From the NCBI RefSeq assembly GCF_001687625.2, contig NZ_CP016538.2:1456501-1520500 (forward strand): DNA of 64,000 nt. The letters are read 5' to 3'. The notes beneath the pieces were generated by a model. It did not search any database. It was not told the DNA's origin and saw only the letters and a list, made by a program, of their open reading frames with translations. Below are positions 17,937-29,476 of the stretch, piece by piece. Origin of the DNA: Planococcus maritimus. Its GTDB lineage: Bacteria > Bacillota > Bacilli > Bacillales_A > Planococcaceae. Within the stretch, counting starts at the first letter, position 1; the number at the start of each line of letters is the position of its first letter. The translations under genes were made by a program, and so were the position numbers.

Positions 17937-20072
17937 ATGGCGAGGTGGATCAGGCGCATTTATATGCGATTCGGGGCTCCTGCAGTCTTGATCGGCATCA
18001 GTTTATTGACAGCGCTGCTCATGTTTGGTTTTTTGTATAATACAATGACAACTGATACATATGAAGTGGAATTATTCCAATTGTCTGAGGAAACCATACG
18101 GGCGGCGAAAACGGTCGAAGATCCCGTGAGGACAGAACTGGAACGGACGCGTGCAGCTCAGGAAGTGCAGCCAAGTTACCGTTATATTGAAGAAGTGGCC
18201 GATAACCAAGCGGCAGTCGTCGATTCGTTGTTCGGTTATGTGCTAGAAGCAAAGAGCACGACGGAATCGAGCGGAGAGGACGAAAGCGAACCGGGACCAA
18301 GAAATCTAGATGCGTCCTTGAGTAGCCTGCGTGAATCGATCCGCTTGTTTGAACAAAATGAAAATGGGCTTCGCTTGACTGATGATATGCTCATGTCGCT
18401 GCTTGTCTTGGAAGAAGACATGATTTTGCGCATCGAACGGGAAGTGCGCAATCAAGTGCTATCCGTCTTGCAGGATCCGCTTCGAGAAGATGGGCTGACA
18501 CAAGCACGTAATACGGCCGAGCAAGAAATTCGCGAGGACGAACAAGTGCCGGCTACTGCAATCCCAGCGGCTGCGGCTATTGCCCGGTCGAGCATTGTTC
18601 CGAATGAACTGGTCAATGAGGAATTGACAGAACAACAAATCGAACAGGCACGGGCAAGTGTGGAACCGACGCGTATCTTGCAAGGGCAAGTTCTGATCCA
18701 AGAAGGCCAATTGATTGACCGGGAAGTGTACCGTCAATTGGAACTGGCGGGTATGACTGAACAACAATCGAATTACCGTTCGGTGCTTGCCTTGGGCTTG
18801 TTTGTGCTCATTGCTGCAGGGTTGTTGCTGCTGGTTTTGCAAAGCGCAAAAATCGAGGGCGTCAAAAAGGCGATTCGGTTAACGATTGTGTTTGTGGTGG
18901 TCGCTTTGTCTTTGGCGATTATGAAACTGCTTGAAATCATCAGCGGCAATTTTGAAGTGGTCATCGACTTTATTTATCCGACAGCGCTGGCCGGCATTTT
19001 GGTACGCTTGCTAATCGATGAGCGGACAGCGGTCTATGTGACGATTTTACTAAGCGCCAGCGCAGGAATGATGCTGCAAAGCGGTTATGCCGGTGTATTT
19101 CAGATGGATTCCGCTTTGTACGTGTTGTTTGGCGGTTTGACCGGTATTTACTTAATACGCAATGGGCACAGAAGCATCCGTATTTTGCCAATCAGTTTGG
19201 CGGTCGGCGGTGTCCATTTGCTGTATGTCGCATTTTACCTTTTGGTTAACCAAAGCCAATACACCGTAGAAGAAATCGCATTTTATGTAGCAGCCGCACT
19301 GGCAGCTGGTCTCTTGTCAGGGACGCTTGCGACCGGTCTGCTGCCGCTGTTTGAAACGTCATTTGGCATCTTGTCGACGATGAAACTGCTGGAGTTGTCG
19401 AATCCGAATCATCCTTTGCTTAAAAAGATTTTGACTGAAACCCCAGGCACGTATCACCATAGTGTCATGGTGGCGAATCTTTCAGATGCTGCATGTGAAG
19501 CGATCGGAGCGAATGGATTGCTTGCGCGCGTTGGCTGTTATTATCACGATATTGGAAAGACTATCACCCCGCAGTATTTCATCGAAAATCAGTCCCATGG
19601 CAATCCGCATGACCAGCTAACACCACAACAAAGCCGGGATATCATCCTTGCGCATGGACAAGATGGCGCTGCGATTTTACGAAAAAACAAAATGCCGAAA
19701 GAATTGATCGATATTGCAGAACAGCACCATGGCACGACTTTATTGAAGTTTTTCTATTACAAAGCGAAAAAGCAAAATGACGAGCTCTCTGAGGAGGAAT
19801 ACCGTTACAAGGGGCCGAAACCGCAGACGCGAGAAGTTGCCATTATCATGGTGGCGGACAGTTTAGAAGCGGCAGTCCGGTCAATGGAATCACCGAGCAC
19901 GGAGAAAATCCGGGAAATGGTCGATGCGATCACGGAAGACAAGTTGAAAGATGGACAGTTTGATGAATGTGATATAACGTTAAAAGAACTGAAACGGGTA
20001 AAAAATGTCATGTGCGAGACTTTGAACGGCATTTTTCATTCAAGGATCGCTTACCCAGATGACAGAAAATAA
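17937..20072 (+). CDS. pgpH: Cyclic-di-AMP phosphodiesterase PgpH (7TM-HD family)
   Basis: 711 residues, the same as B. subtilis YqfF/PgpH. A membrane span at about 15-37 is followed by a large extracytoplasmic region (about 40-275). Seven membrane segments lie at about 280-480, and a cytoplasmic HD hydrolase domain follows, with TYHHSVMVANLS and the metal pair in CYYHDIGKT plus EQHHG. It degrades c-di-AMP. ATG with GTGAGGTGG upstream. The 237-bp element and two terminators now separate it from phoH, so it probably relies on a local promoter (a TATGAT is near 17906). Confidence 0.94.
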   Translation: MARWIRRIYMRFGAPAVLIGISLLTALLMFGFLYNTMTTDTYEVELFQLSEETIRAAKTVEDPVRTELERTRAAQEVQPSYRYIEEVADNQAAVVDSLFGYVLEAKSTTESSGEDESEPGPRNLDASLSSLRESIRLFEQNENGLRLTDDMLMSLLVLEEDMILRIEREVRNQVLSVLQDPLREDGLTQARNTAEQEIREDEQVPATAIPAAAAIARSSIVPNELVNEELTEQQIEQARASVEPTRILQGQVLIQEGQLIDREVYRQLELAGMTEQQSNYRSVLALGLFVLIAAGLLLLVLQSAKIEGVKKAIRLTIVFVVVALSLAIMKLLEIISGNFEVVIDFIYPTALAGILVRLLIDERTAVYVTILLSASAGMMLQSGYAGVFQMDSALYVLFGGLTGIYLIRNGHRSIRILPISLAVGGVHLLYVAFYLLVNQSQYTVEEIAFYVAAALAAGLLSGTLATGLLPLFETSFGILSTMKLLELSNPNHPLLKKILTETPGTYHHSVMVANLSDAACEAIGANGLLARVGCYYHDIGKTITPQYFIENQSHGNPHDQLTPQQSRDIILAHGQDGAAILRKNKMPKELIDIAEQHHGTTLLKFFYYKAKKQNDELSEEEYRYKGPKPQTREVAIIMVADSLEAAVRSMESPSTEKIREMVDAITEDKLKDGQFDECDITLKELKRVKNVMCETLNGIFHSRIAYPDDRK

Positions 20073-20094
20073 TACGAAAAGAGGAGGAAAAGTG

Positions 20095-20577
20095 ATGCTA
20101 ACGATTGACTTTATAGATGAAACGAAACAATTAGGCGATGAAGCGCTGGCCTTTGTCAGCAAGGTGCTAGAACATGCGGCATATCATGAAAAGACGGGTG
20201 AGGCAGAAGTATCGGTCACCTTCACTGATGACGAATCGATTCGCGCGATTAACCGGGATTACCGGGAAAAAGATCAAGCAACGGATGTCATTTCTTTTTC
20301 AATGGAAGAACAAGGAGAAGAGGAAGTGGCGATCATCGGTGAAACGGGGCCCCGTTTGCTCGGAGACATTATTATCTCGATAGAACGCACAAAGCTTCAG
20401 GCAGAGGAGTACGGCCATAGCTTCGAACGCGAACTCGGGTTTTTAGCGGTGCATGGCTTCTTGCATCTGCTTGGCTATGATCATATGAATGAGCAGGATG
20501 AAAAAGAAATGTTCGGCAAACAGGAAGAGATTTTAGTTTCTCTTGGCGTTACGCGTGATGCACATGAGGCTGACTAG
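20095..20577 (+). CDS. ybeY: Endoribonuclease YbeY (rRNA maturation factor)
   Basis: A 160-residue metalloprotein with the zinc-binding signature HGFLHLLGYDH near the C-terminus. It matures the 3' end of 16S rRNA and takes part in ribosome quality control. Start ATG at 20095 with strong GAGGAGG; a longer in-frame ATG at 20059 lies inside pgpH and has no ribosome-binding site. It is in the pgpH-ybeY-dgkA-cdd-era-recO cluster. Confidence 0.95.
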   Translation: MLTIDFIDETKQLGDEALAFVSKVLEHAAYHEKTGEAEVSVTFTDDESIRAINRDYREKDQATDVISFSMEEQGEEEVAIIGETGPRLLGDIIISIERTKLQAEEYGHSFERELGFLAVHGFLHLLGYDHMNEQDEKEMFGKQEEILVSLGVTRDAHEAD

Positions 20578-20917
20578 GTTTCTCTCCTCTTTCCGTTTTG
20601 CTGCGCAAGGGATTGGCACTTCATTAAAACGGGAACAGAATATGCAAGTCCACTTGTTTTCGGCCGTGATTGTTGCGATTGCTGGGATTTGGACCGGCCT
20701 TGACCAGATGGAATGGATGCTAGTGATTATATTGATCGGCGGCATGTTCGCACTTGAATTGATCAATTCTGCGCTAGAGCGGACCGTGGACCTCGTTACC
20801 GAAGAACGCCACCCCTTGGCGAAGCAGGCAAAAGACATGGCAGCAGGAGCGGTTTTGGTATTTGCTGTGACAAGTGCTATAATCGGTTTACTGATCTTTT
20901 TGCCTAAATGGTTTTAA
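20558..20917 (+). CDS. dgkA: Undecaprenol / diacylglycerol kinase family protein DgkA
   Basis: A membrane protein of about 119 residues with three hydrophobic segments and the family motif FALELINSALERTVDLV, which carries the catalytic glutamates. In Gram-positive bacteria this family phosphorylates undecaprenol for cell-wall lipid carrier recycling. It overlaps the end of ybeY by about 20 bases, so translation is coupled. The exact start is uncertain: ATG at 20558 or 20564, or an upstream TTG; none has a clear Shine-Dalgarno. Confidence 0.9.
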   Translation: MHMRLTRFLSSFRFAAQGIGTSLKREQNMQVHLFSAVIVAIAGIWTGLDQMEWMLVIILIGGMFALELINSALERTVDLVTEERHPLAKQAKDMAAGAVLVFAVTSAIIGLLIFLPKWF

Positions 20918-20959
20918 CCGTTCAGGCAGCAGGGTGCTATGGTGAATACAGAAAAGTGA

Positions 20960-22280
<1,321 letters not shown>

Positions 22281-22292
22281 GGAGCCTGGCTC

Positions 22293-23078
22293 ATGCAGAA
22301 CCAACTCGAAGCCATTGTTATCCGTACACGCCCCTATGGCGAAAATAATAAAATCGTCACTTTGTTTACAAAAGAAGCGGGAAAGATCACGTGCATGGCG
22401 CGCGGTGCCAAAAAGCCTGCAAGCCGCTTAGCCGCGATCACCCAGCCATTCACGCATGGCGTCTTTTCAATCTACAAAGGACGTGGCATGGGCACATTGC
22501 AGGCGGGTGATCAATTGGAATCGCTGCGTTACATCCGCGAAGACATTATGGCCACTGCTTATGCGAGCTATGTGACAGAACTTGTCGACCGGCTGACCGA
22601 ACAAGACGAACCTCAGCCGGCCATCTACGATATGTTGTATCAAGCGCTTCATGCAATTGCAGATGGCTATGACCCGGAAGCGATAACCTTGTTTGTTGAG
22701 TGGAAAATGCTGCGTATTGCCGGGCTGACCCCAACTTTGCATGAATGTGCCAATTGCGGGGCAACAGAAGGGGAATTTGCTTTCTCATTCCAGGAACTGG
22801 GCTTTCTATGCCACCGCTGCTTCCATTTGGACCGCTATATTATTCGTTTAAGCCCGGCGCTCGTGAAGTTGATCCGCACGTTTTATTTCGTGCCGATCGA
22901 ACGCGTCGGGGGACTAACCTTAAAGAAAGAATCCAAGACTTTGCTCAAGCAGATTGTCCGGACGATTTACGAAGAACAGGCAGGCATCCGACTGAAATCG
23001 CGCTCATTTCTTGAACAACTCGAACGCACCCCGGAATTCTTTCCGGAACCTAAAAAAGACATCCCAGAAGGCGATTAG
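22293..23078 (+). CDS. recO: DNA repair protein RecO
   Basis: A 261-residue protein with an N-terminal OB fold and a C-terminal helical domain holding a zinc finger (CANCGATEG ... CHRC). It loads RecA with RecR in the RecFOR pathway. ATG with AAGGAG; 12 bp after era. Followed by a strong terminator shared with the convergent glyQS end. Confidence 0.94.
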   Translation: MQNQLEAIVIRTRPYGENNKIVTLFTKEAGKITCMARGAKKPASRLAAITQPFTHGVFSIYKGRGMGTLQAGDQLESLRYIREDIMATAYASYVTELVDRLTEQDEPQPAIYDMLYQALHAIADGYDPEAITLFVEWKMLRIAGLTPTLHECANCGATEGEFAFSFQELGFLCHRCFHLDRYIIRLSPALVKLIRTFYFVPIERVGGLTLKKESKTLLKQIVRTIYEEQAGIRLKSRSFLEQLERTPEFFPEPKKDIPEGD

Positions 23079-23096
23079 CCTCGGGATGTCTTTTTT
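23058..23096. terminator. Terminator between recO and glyQS
   Basis: AAAAGACATCCC / GGGATGTCTTTTTT flank a 16-base loop. The A-run and T-run allow use from both convergent genes. Confidence 0.8.
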
Positions 23097-23099
23097 GGA

Positions 23100-24476
23100 T
23101 TAAAATTGGATATGCTGTTCGATATAAGCTTGCACGTCTTTGATCGGCATGCGGACTTGTTCCATGGAATCGCGGTGGCGCACTGTCACTTCACCGTCTT
23201 CGACTGAGTCGAAATCGTAAGTGATGCAGAATGGCGTACCGATTTCATCCTGGCGGCGATAGCGTTTACCGATTGATTGAGATTCGTCGTAATCGACCAT
23301 GAAATGCTTCGCAAGGTCGGCGAACACTTCCGTCGCGCCTTCTGAAAGTTTTTTCGACAAAGGCAATACCGCTGCTTTGTACGGTGCAAGTGCCGGGTGG
23401 AACTTCAAGACCGTGCGTGTATCGTCATTGTCCAATGCTTCTTCTTGGAATGCATCCACGAGGAAAGCGAGTGTCACGCGATCTGCGCCGAGGGATGGCT
23501 CGATGCAATACGGCACGTAGCGTTCATTTGTCTGCGGGTCGATATAGTTGAAGTCTTCGCCCGAATATTCCATATGGCGCTTCAAGTCGAAATCGGTGCG
23601 GTCAGCGATGCCCCATAGTTCGCCCCAGCCGAACGGGAATTTGTATTCGATATCGACCGTCGCGTTCGAGTAATGGGACAACTCATCAGCGTCGTGCTCG
23701 CGCAAGCGCATATTGCTTTCGCTCATATTCAACTCAAGCAGCCAGTTTTTGCAGAAATCGCGCCAGTATGCATACCATTCAAGGTCTTCGCCTGGTTTGC
23801 AGAAAAACTCAAGTTCCATTTGTTCAAATTCACGTGTGCGGAACGTGAAGTTCCCCGGTGTGATTTCGTTACGGAAGCTCTTACCGATCTGGGCGATCCC
23901 GAAAGGCATTTTTTTGCGCATCGAGCGCTGGACGTTTTTATAATTGACGAAAATCCCTTGCGCTGTTTCCGGGCGCAAGTAAACTTCGTTTGTAGAAGAC
24001 TCGGTAACGCCTTGGAATGTCTTGAACATCAAGTTAAACTGGCGGATTTCGGTGAAATCGGCTTTGCCGCAAGTCGGGCATGTGATTTCGTGCTCGTCGA
24101 TCAATTCTTTCATGCGATCGAACGATAGGCCGTCGACGATCAATTCGATGCCTTTTTCATCCAATGCGTTTTCGATGAGTTTATCTGCACGGTGGCGCGA
24201 TTTGCAGGATTTGCAATCGATCATCGGGTCGTTGAAATTGCCAAGGTGGCCAGATGCTTCCCAAGTTTTTGGGTTCATCAAGATAGCGGCATCTAGACCG
24301 ACATTATGAACCGATTCCTGGACAAATTTTTTCCACCATGCTTTTTTGATGTTGTTTTTCAGCTCAATGCCGAGTGGGCCATAATCCCATGTGTTGGCAA
24401 GGCCGCCGTAAATTTCTGAGCCCGGAAAGACGAATCCCCGGTGTTTGGCTAATGATACTACTTTTTCCATTGACAT
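23100..24476 (-). CDS. glyQS: Glycyl-tRNA synthetase, single-chain dimeric type
   Basis: A 458-residue class II synthetase of the eukaryote/archaeal-like alpha2 type, as opposed to the glyQ plus glyS tetramer of B. subtilis at this locus. Motifs include [19 protein letters not shown], the class II motif [15 protein letters not shown], and zinc-finger-like Cys pairs (CKSC, CPTC). The ATG at 24476 has GGAGG eight bases upstream; in-frame starts further up lie inside the T-box terminator. Expression is controlled by the T-box leader. Confidence 0.95.
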   Translation of the reverse strand: MSMEKVVSLAKHRGFVFPGSEIYGGLANTWDYGPLGIELKNNIKKAWWKKFVQESVHNVGLDAAILMNPKTWEASGHLGNFNDPMIDCKSCKSRHRADKLIENALDEKGIELIVDGLSFDRMKELIDEHEITCPTCGKADFTEIRQFNLMFKTFQGVTESSTNEVYLRPETAQGIFVNYKNVQRSMRKKMPFGIAQIGKSFRNEITPGNFTFRTREFEQMELEFFCKPGEDLEWYAYWRDFCKNWLLELNMSESNMRLREHDADELSHYSNATVDIEYKFPFGWGELWGIADRTDFDLKRHMEYSGEDFNYIDPQTNERYVPYCIEPSLGADRVTLAFLVDAFQEEALDNDDTRTVLKFHPALAPYKAAVLPLSKKLSEGATEVFADLAKHFMVDYDESQSIGKRYRRQDEIGTPFCITYDFDSVEDGEVTVRHRDSMEQVRMPIKDVQAYIEQHIQF

Positions 24477-24499
24477 CTTCATAACCTCCATAAAATAAA

Positions 24500-24697
24500 A
24501 AAATCGCACACGCCACGGACTAATGTCCGAGGACGAGTACGTTACCCGCGGTTCCACCTCGATTGGCTGAAACTCCAGCCCTCTTGCTTACCTATGGCTC
24601 CGGATTGCCGTTTCCCGCAGTTGCAGGCTTTCACCATCCCTGCTCGCTTCATGCGCGGTACTTATCGATCCCTCAATGCCAATATTTGATTCCCGAT
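24500..24697 (-). promoter_or_regulatory. T-box riboswitch, glycine-specific
   Basis: The minus-strand leader of glyQS carries the T-box sequence AGGTGGAACCGCG (about 24550-24562), which pairs with the uncharged tRNA acceptor end. GGC in ACGGCAA (about 24608-24616) is a plausible Gly specifier followed by a purine. A terminator hairpin and T-run lie just before the ribosome-binding site. Uncharged tRNA-Gly would let transcription continue into glyQS. Confidence 0.9.
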
Positions 24698-24698
24698 T

Positions 24699-24727
24699 AT
24701 TGTATCACGGCAATCTTTTCTTCGCAA
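24699..24727 (-). promoter_or_regulatory. Promoter for the glyQS T-box transcript
   Basis: Read on the minus strand: TTGCGA, 17-bp spacer, TACAAT. It is back to back with ccpN. Confidence 0.65.
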
Positions 24728-24787
24728 TATAGCATGTAATAGTATATAATAATCGATATTGAGTATAACATATTTGAATTTGAGGCG

Positions 24788-25426
24788 GTGAGTCCAATCG
24801 AACTCAATAAGCGGCAAGAGGAAATTTTACAGATCGTCAAAGGCAATGGCCCGATTACAGGCGAGCAAATTGCGGACCGTCTGCATCTAACGCGTGCAAC
24901 GCTTCGGCCAGATCTAGCGATTTTGACGATGGCAGGCTTTTTGGATGCCAGGCCGCGTGTCGGTTATTTTTACTCGGGCAAGAAACCGGGCCAGGATATC
25001 ACCGATACGATGAACAATATGAAAGTAAAAGACTTTCAGTCAATCCCTGTCGTAGTCAGGGAAGATGTCAGCGTATACGATGCCATCAGCCAAATGTTTT
25101 TGGATGACGTCGGGACGCTTTTTGTTGTGGATAAAAAATCCTGCCTCGCTGGTGTTTTGTCGCGTAAAGATCTATTGCGCACAAGCCTTGGCAATCAGGA
25201 TCTGAATGCTATTCCTGTACATATTATCATGACGCGCATGCCGAATATTACGTTTTGCTTGCGCAATGATTCGCTCATACAGGCTGCAAACCGGCTGATC
25301 AACCAACAAATCGACGCTTTGCCGGTCGTCGAAGAACAACCGGAAGGGTATAAGGTCGTCGGCAGGCTGACTAAGACTAATATCACACGGGCATTTTTGT
25401 CCCTTTCGGAAAACCACGAACTGTGA
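24788..25426 (+). CDS. ccpN: CcpN family transcriptional repressor (HTH plus two CBS domains)
   Basis: 212 residues, the length of B. subtilis CcpN, beginning MSPIELNKRQEEILQIVK. An N-terminal winged helix (1-70; LTRATLRPDLAILTMAGFLDARPRVGYFYSG) is followed by a CBS pair (about 80-205) that senses adenine nucleotides. CcpN represses gluconeogenic genes during growth on glucose. GTG start; GAGGCGG partly overlaps it, so initiation may be weak. It precedes ppsR as in B. subtilis (yqzB-yqfL). Confidence 0.9.
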   Translation: MSPIELNKRQEEILQIVKGNGPITGEQIADRLHLTRATLRPDLAILTMAGFLDARPRVGYFYSGKKPGQDITDTMNNMKVKDFQSIPVVVREDVSVYDAISQMFLDDVGTLFVVDKKSCLAGVLSRKDLLRTSLGNQDLNAIPVHIIMTRMPNITFCLRNDSLIQAANRLINQQIDALPVVEEQPEGYKVVGRLTKTNITRAFLSLSENHEL

Positions 25427-25436
25427 GGTGCAGAAT

Positions 25437-26246
25437 ATGAGTTTATTGCGTGTTTTTATTGTCTCCGATTCGGTAGGAGAAACTGGCGAGCTGGTCGCAA
25501 AAGCGGCGATTAGCCAATACTTGAATACAGAACAGAATGCTGTCTTGAAACGGTTTCCCTATATCGATTCCGTCGATCACTTACAAGAGATCATCAAATT
25601 GGCAGAAGGACAGCGAGCTGTAATCGTTTATACGCTTGTATCAAAAGAACTTCGCCATTTCGTCGAACGCGAAACGGCCCGCCACAGCATCAAAGCGATC
25701 GACTTGATGGGCCCGTTGCTCGATGCACTCGAGGAAGAGCTGCATTCGGCACCAATCGGCGAAGCTGGGCTTGTCCGTAAGCTTGACGATGACTACTTTA
25801 AAAAAGTCGAAGCGATCGAGTTTGCTGTTAAATACGATGACGGGCGCGACCCGCGCGGCATTTTACTTGCGGATATCGTCTTAGTCGGCGTATCGCGAAC
25901 GTCAAAAACCCCATTATCTCAGTACTTGGCCCATAAACGCTTGAAAGTCGCCAATGTCCCGCTAGTGCCAGAAGTGGACCCTCCGGATGAACTGTTCGAT
26001 GTGGATCCTAAAAAATGCTTCGGCTTAGTCATTTCACCGGAGAAACTGAACAATATCCGGAAAGAACGCTTGATTGCACTCGGCTTGAATGATGATGCCA
26101 ATTATGCGAAGTTAGACCGTATTCATGAAGAAATCGTCCATTTCCGTAAAGTGGTCGATCGTATCGGCTGCGAAACACTTGATGTCACGAATCGCGCCGT
26201 TGAGGAAACTGCTAATTTAATTCTTGGCAAACTTCAGAAACAGTAA
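25437..26246 (+). CDS. ppsR: PEP synthase / pyruvate phosphate dikinase regulatory kinase-phosphorylase
   Basis: A 269-residue DUF299 protein beginning MSLLRVFIVSDSVGETGE with the ATP/ADP-binding motif GVSRTSKTPLSQYLA. Family members reversibly phosphorylate PPDK or PEP synthase. B. subtilis YqfL in this position also modulates CcpN activity, so the two adjacent genes form one gluconeogenic control module. ATG at 25437 with GAGGTG; 10 bp after ccpN. Confidence 0.92.
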   Translation: MSLLRVFIVSDSVGETGELVAKAAISQYLNTEQNAVLKRFPYIDSVDHLQEIIKLAEGQRAVIVYTLVSKELRHFVERETARHSIKAIDLMGPLLDALEEELHSAPIGEAGLVRKLDDDYFKKVEAIEFAVKYDDGRDPRGILLADIVLVGVSRTSKTPLSQYLAHKRLKVANVPLVPEVDPPDELFDVDPKKCFGLVISPEKLNNIRKERLIALGLNDDANYAKLDRIHEEIVHFRKVVDRIGCETLDVTNRAVEETANLILGKLQKQ

Positions 26247-26247
26247 G

Positions 26248-26276
26248 AAGACTCCGCCTGTCAGGGCGGTTTTTCT
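26248..26276 (+). terminator. Terminator after ppsR
   Basis: CCGCC / GGCGG stem with a short loop and a T-run. Confidence 0.75.
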
Positions 26277-26318
26277 TATGCTTGTATAATGTAAAGACCC
26301 TTTTTCTACGCCTTTCTG

Positions 26319-26347
26319 TGGATTTTTACAAAAAAACGTTTTATAAT
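26319..26347 (+). promoter_or_regulatory. Possible promoter for dnaG-sigA
   Basis: TATAAT at 26342-26347 with a weak -35 (TGGATT, 17 bp upstream), about 125 bp before dnaG. The rest of the 224-bp gap holds no other recognisable feature. Confidence 0.45.
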
Positions 26348-26470
26348 GAAGAATTGTGGCTAAAGCTTACTAATAACATAATGAGCTTTCCCATCTTTTT
26401 GTCGAAATTTGAAGGATTTCACTAAATTTCAACGAATAAAGTAAAGTAAGCAAATAAAGATGGTGATAAA

Positions 26471-28276
26471 GTGTCCAATCGAATTCCTGAAGAAGTAATC
26501 GAAGAAATCCGTTCCAAAGCGGATATTGTGGATGTTGTGGGCGAATATGTCCAATTGACAAAAAGGGGCCGCAATTGGTTCGGCCTCTGCCCGTTCCACG
26601 GGGAAAGTACACCGTCATTTTCTGTGACGGCTGATAAACAGATCTTCCATTGCTTTGGCTGCGGAGCTGGCGGCAACGCCATTACGTTCTTGATGGATAT
26701 TGAAAACATTAACTTCCAGGAAGCACTGGCCAAATTAGGCGAGCGCTCAGGAATCGAAGTCGATGTGCAGTCAAGCGAAGGCAAAGGTGCAGCACAAGCT
26801 AGAAATGACGACCCGCTCATTTTGATGCATGAATTCGCTGCCGATATGTACCATCACATTTTGCTGAACACTGAAGAAGGGCAAGCAGCACTTGATTATT
26901 TGGAAAATCGAGGCTTCACTCAGGAAATCATCGAAAAATACCGCATCGGCTGGGCTCTTCCAGAATGGAACTATATGGAAGTGGCGCTGCGCAGAAAAGG
27001 GTATGATGATGAACAGCTTGAAGCGAGCGGACTTGCCATCAAACGTGAGAAATCCGATGGTTGGTTTGACCGTTTCCGCGGCCGTATCATGTTTCCCATC
27101 ATGAACGAGAATGGCAAGGCTATTGCCTTTTCGGGGAGGGTCCTTGAACAGTCGAAACAAGAAGCGAAATACATGAACAGCCCGGAGTCGCCGATCTTCC
27201 AAAAAAGCCAAGTTCTCTATAACGTTCATTTAGCACGCGGCGCGATCCGGAAAAACAGGAAAATCATCTTATTTGAAGGATTCATGGACGTCATCGCCGC
27301 TGGAAAAGCTGGCATCGACAACGCGCTCGCTACCATGGGGACCTCGCTGACTTCACAGCATATCCGCCAGATGAAACGTTTTGCACAGGAAGTGGTTGTG
27401 TGCTTCGATGGCGATGATGCCGGATGGGAAGCGGCAAAACGGGCGGCTGTTCCGCTCGAGGAAGCGAATTTCAAAGTCGGGATTGCGGTGTTGCCGAATG
27501 GCATGGACCCCGATGATTATGTCCGTCAAAACGGTGCCGATGCTTTTCGGGAGCACATTATCGAAAAGCCGCAAACCTTTATCGCTTTTGCGATGATGCA
27601 TGCGCGCCGTCACAAGAACTTCCAATATGAAAACGATCTCCTTCAATACATTCAAGAGGTGCTTCAGTTATTGGCTGGAAAATCCTCTCCTGTTGAAAGG
27701 GATTTGTATATTAAGCAGCTGTCGGCCGAAACCAAGCTTTCAGAAGAAGCCATTTTGCAGCAGTACAGGCGCTTAGAAACACGCAGCATTGAACGCAGCC
27801 GGCCAAAAGCAGCGGAATCGGTCCAGGCAGCTCCTAGAAGAGAGCAAAAGAAAATTACGTCGCTGCACCGGGCAGAACGGTTATTGTTTGCTCATGCACT
27901 TGCAGACCCCGCCGTAATGGACAAGCTGGCCCGTGAAGTAGAAACCATCCCGTTCATCAGCGAGGAATACCAAGCGCTGTATGTTCAGCTGCTCGGATTT
28001 TACGAAGAATGGGAAAAGGCAGATTTTCATAAGTTTCTGGAAACCCTGACAGACCAGGAGCTCCGGAAGCTCGTGATGGAGACAGCTTTAGCTGAAAGAG
28101 ACCCCGATCACCCGGAAGAAGAGATTGAAGATTGTTTGAAGCATTTGAATAAGCATCGCATCGAGCAACAAATTAATTTAAAAATCCAGCAATCAAAAGA
28201 AGCGGAAAAACAGCATGATTTGAAGCGCGCTTTGCTTCTAGCACAAGAAGTGATTGCTTTACGGAAATCATTGTAG
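26471..28276 (+). CDS. dnaG: DNA primase
   Basis: A 601-residue primase. CHC2 zinc finger CPFHGE...CFGCGAGGNA at about residues 40-70; TOPRIM catalytic segment with ILFEGFMDVIAAGKAG and VVCFDGDDAGWEAA; C-terminal helicase-interaction domain. It makes RNA primers at the replication fork. GTG start (MSNRIPEEVIEEIRSKADIV) with GATGGTGAT upstream. Followed 33 bp later by sigA, the conserved macromolecular synthesis pair. Confidence 0.97.
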   Translation: MSNRIPEEVIEEIRSKADIVDVVGEYVQLTKRGRNWFGLCPFHGESTPSFSVTADKQIFHCFGCGAGGNAITFLMDIENINFQEALAKLGERSGIEVDVQSSEGKGAAQARNDDPLILMHEFAADMYHHILLNTEEGQAALDYLENRGFTQEIIEKYRIGWALPEWNYMEVALRRKGYDDEQLEASGLAIKREKSDGWFDRFRGRIMFPIMNENGKAIAFSGRVLEQSKQEAKYMNSPESPIFQKSQVLYNVHLARGAIRKNRKIILFEGFMDVIAAGKAGIDNALATMGTSLTSQHIRQMKRFAQEVVVCFDGDDAGWEAAKRAAVPLEEANFKVGIAVLPNGMDPDDYVRQNGADAFREHIIEKPQTFIAFAMMHARRHKNFQYENDLLQYIQEVLQLLAGKSSPVERDLYIKQLSAETKLSEEAILQQYRRLETRSIERSRPKAAESVQAAPRREQKKITSLHRAERLLFAHALADPAVMDKLAREVETIPFISEEYQALYVQLLGFYEEWEKADFHKFLETLTDQELRKLVMETALAERDPDHPEEEIEDCLKHLNKHRIEQQINLKIQQSKEAEKQHDLKRALLLAQEVIALRKSL

Positions 28277-28309
28277 ATTATTCCGGTTTTTTCTAAAGGA
28301 GGAAGTTGT

Positions 28310-29464
28310 ATGGCTGAGAAATCTGAACGCCAAACAGAAGTCGTAACAAACAGCATCCCGATGCCTACTGAAGGCCCGGAAGCAAGTGTAGAAGACGCGA
28401 AAAAGCAATTGATCGAGCAAGGGAAAAAAACCGGAGAATTGAACTACGAACAGATTGCCGACAAATTAGCTATTTTTGAAATGGAATCGGACCAAGTAGA
28501 AGAATTCATCGATCAATTGGAAGGGCACGGCATCGAACTCGAACGCAAAAGCGACGATGAAGAACATTTGGACCGTCTCATGAAACCGACAGAAGAGAAG
28601 TTCGACTTGAACGACTTAAGCGTCCCGCCAGGCGTTAAAATCAACGACCCGGTCCGTATGTACTTGAAAGAAATCGGGCGCGTGGATCTGTTGAAGGCGG
28701 AAGAAGAAGTTCGCCTTGCCAAACTGATCGAACAAGGCGACGAGGAAGCGAAGAAACGCTTGGCAGAGGCTAACTTACGTCTTGTCGTGTCGATTGCCAA
28801 ACGCTACGTGGGTCGCGGTATGCTATTCCTGGATCTGATTCAGGAAGGGAATATGGGATTGATCAAAGCAGTCGAGAAATTCGACTACTCGAAAGGCTTT
28901 AAATTCAGTACTTATGCTACATGGTGGATCCGCCAGGCCATTACCCGCGCCATCGCTGACCAAGCCCGCACCATTCGAATCCCGGTTCACATGGTGGAGA
29001 CGATCAATAAATTGATCCGTGTGCAGCGTCAGCTATTGCAAGATCTTGGCCGTGAGCCTTCGCCAGAGGAAATCGGCGAAGAAATGGACCTATTGCCTGA
29101 AAAAGTACGCGAGATTCTAAAAATCGCACAAGAGCCAGTTTCGCTTGAGACGCCAATCGGTGAAGAAGACGATTCACATTTGGGAGATTTCATTGAAGAT
29201 TCCGATGCGCAATCGCCATCTGACCATGCTGCATATGAGCTATTGAAAGAGCAATTAGAAGATGTACTGGATACATTGACCGATAGAGAAGAAAACGTAT
29301 TGCGCTTGCGTTTCGGCTTGGATGACGGCCGCACGCGGACACTCGAAGAAGTCGGCAAAGTATTCGGCGTAACGCGTGAGCGCATTCGCCAAATTGAAGC
29401 GAAAGCTTTGCGCAAACTGCGCCATCCATCGCGCAGCAAACGTTTGAAAGACTTCTTAGAATAA
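28310..29464 (+). CDS. sigA: Primary RNA polymerase sigma factor SigA (RpoD)
   Basis: A 384-residue sigma-70 factor. Region 1.1 is in the N-terminal 80 residues, region 1.2 is [16 protein letters not shown], region 2 ([18 protein letters not shown] and [16 protein letters not shown]) melts and reads the -10, and region 4 helix-turn-helix [20 protein letters not shown] reads the -35. ATG with AAAGGAGGA upstream. Cotranscribed with dnaG. Confidence 0.98.
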   Translation: MAEKSERQTEVVTNSIPMPTEGPEASVEDAKKQLIEQGKKTGELNYEQIADKLAIFEMESDQVEEFIDQLEGHGIELERKSDDEEHLDRLMKPTEEKFDLNDLSVPPGVKINDPVRMYLKEIGRVDLLKAEEEVRLAKLIEQGDEEAKKRLAEANLRLVVSIAKRYVGRGMLFLDLIQEGNMGLIKAVEKFDYSKGFKFSTYATWWIRQAITRAIADQARTIRIPVHMVETINKLIRVQRQLLQDLGREPSPEEIGEEMDLLPEKVREILKIAQEPVSLETPIGEEDDSHLGDFIEDSDAQSPSDHAAYELLKEQLEDVLDTLTDREENVLRLRFGLDDGRTRTLEEVGKVFGVTRERIRQIEAKALRKLRHPSRSKRLKDFLE

Positions 29465-29476
29465 AATGAATCAATC

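Noticed and set aside
23673-24128. 151-residue plus-strand frame inside glyQS
   Set aside because: Antisense to GlyRS; no independent promoter or start signal.
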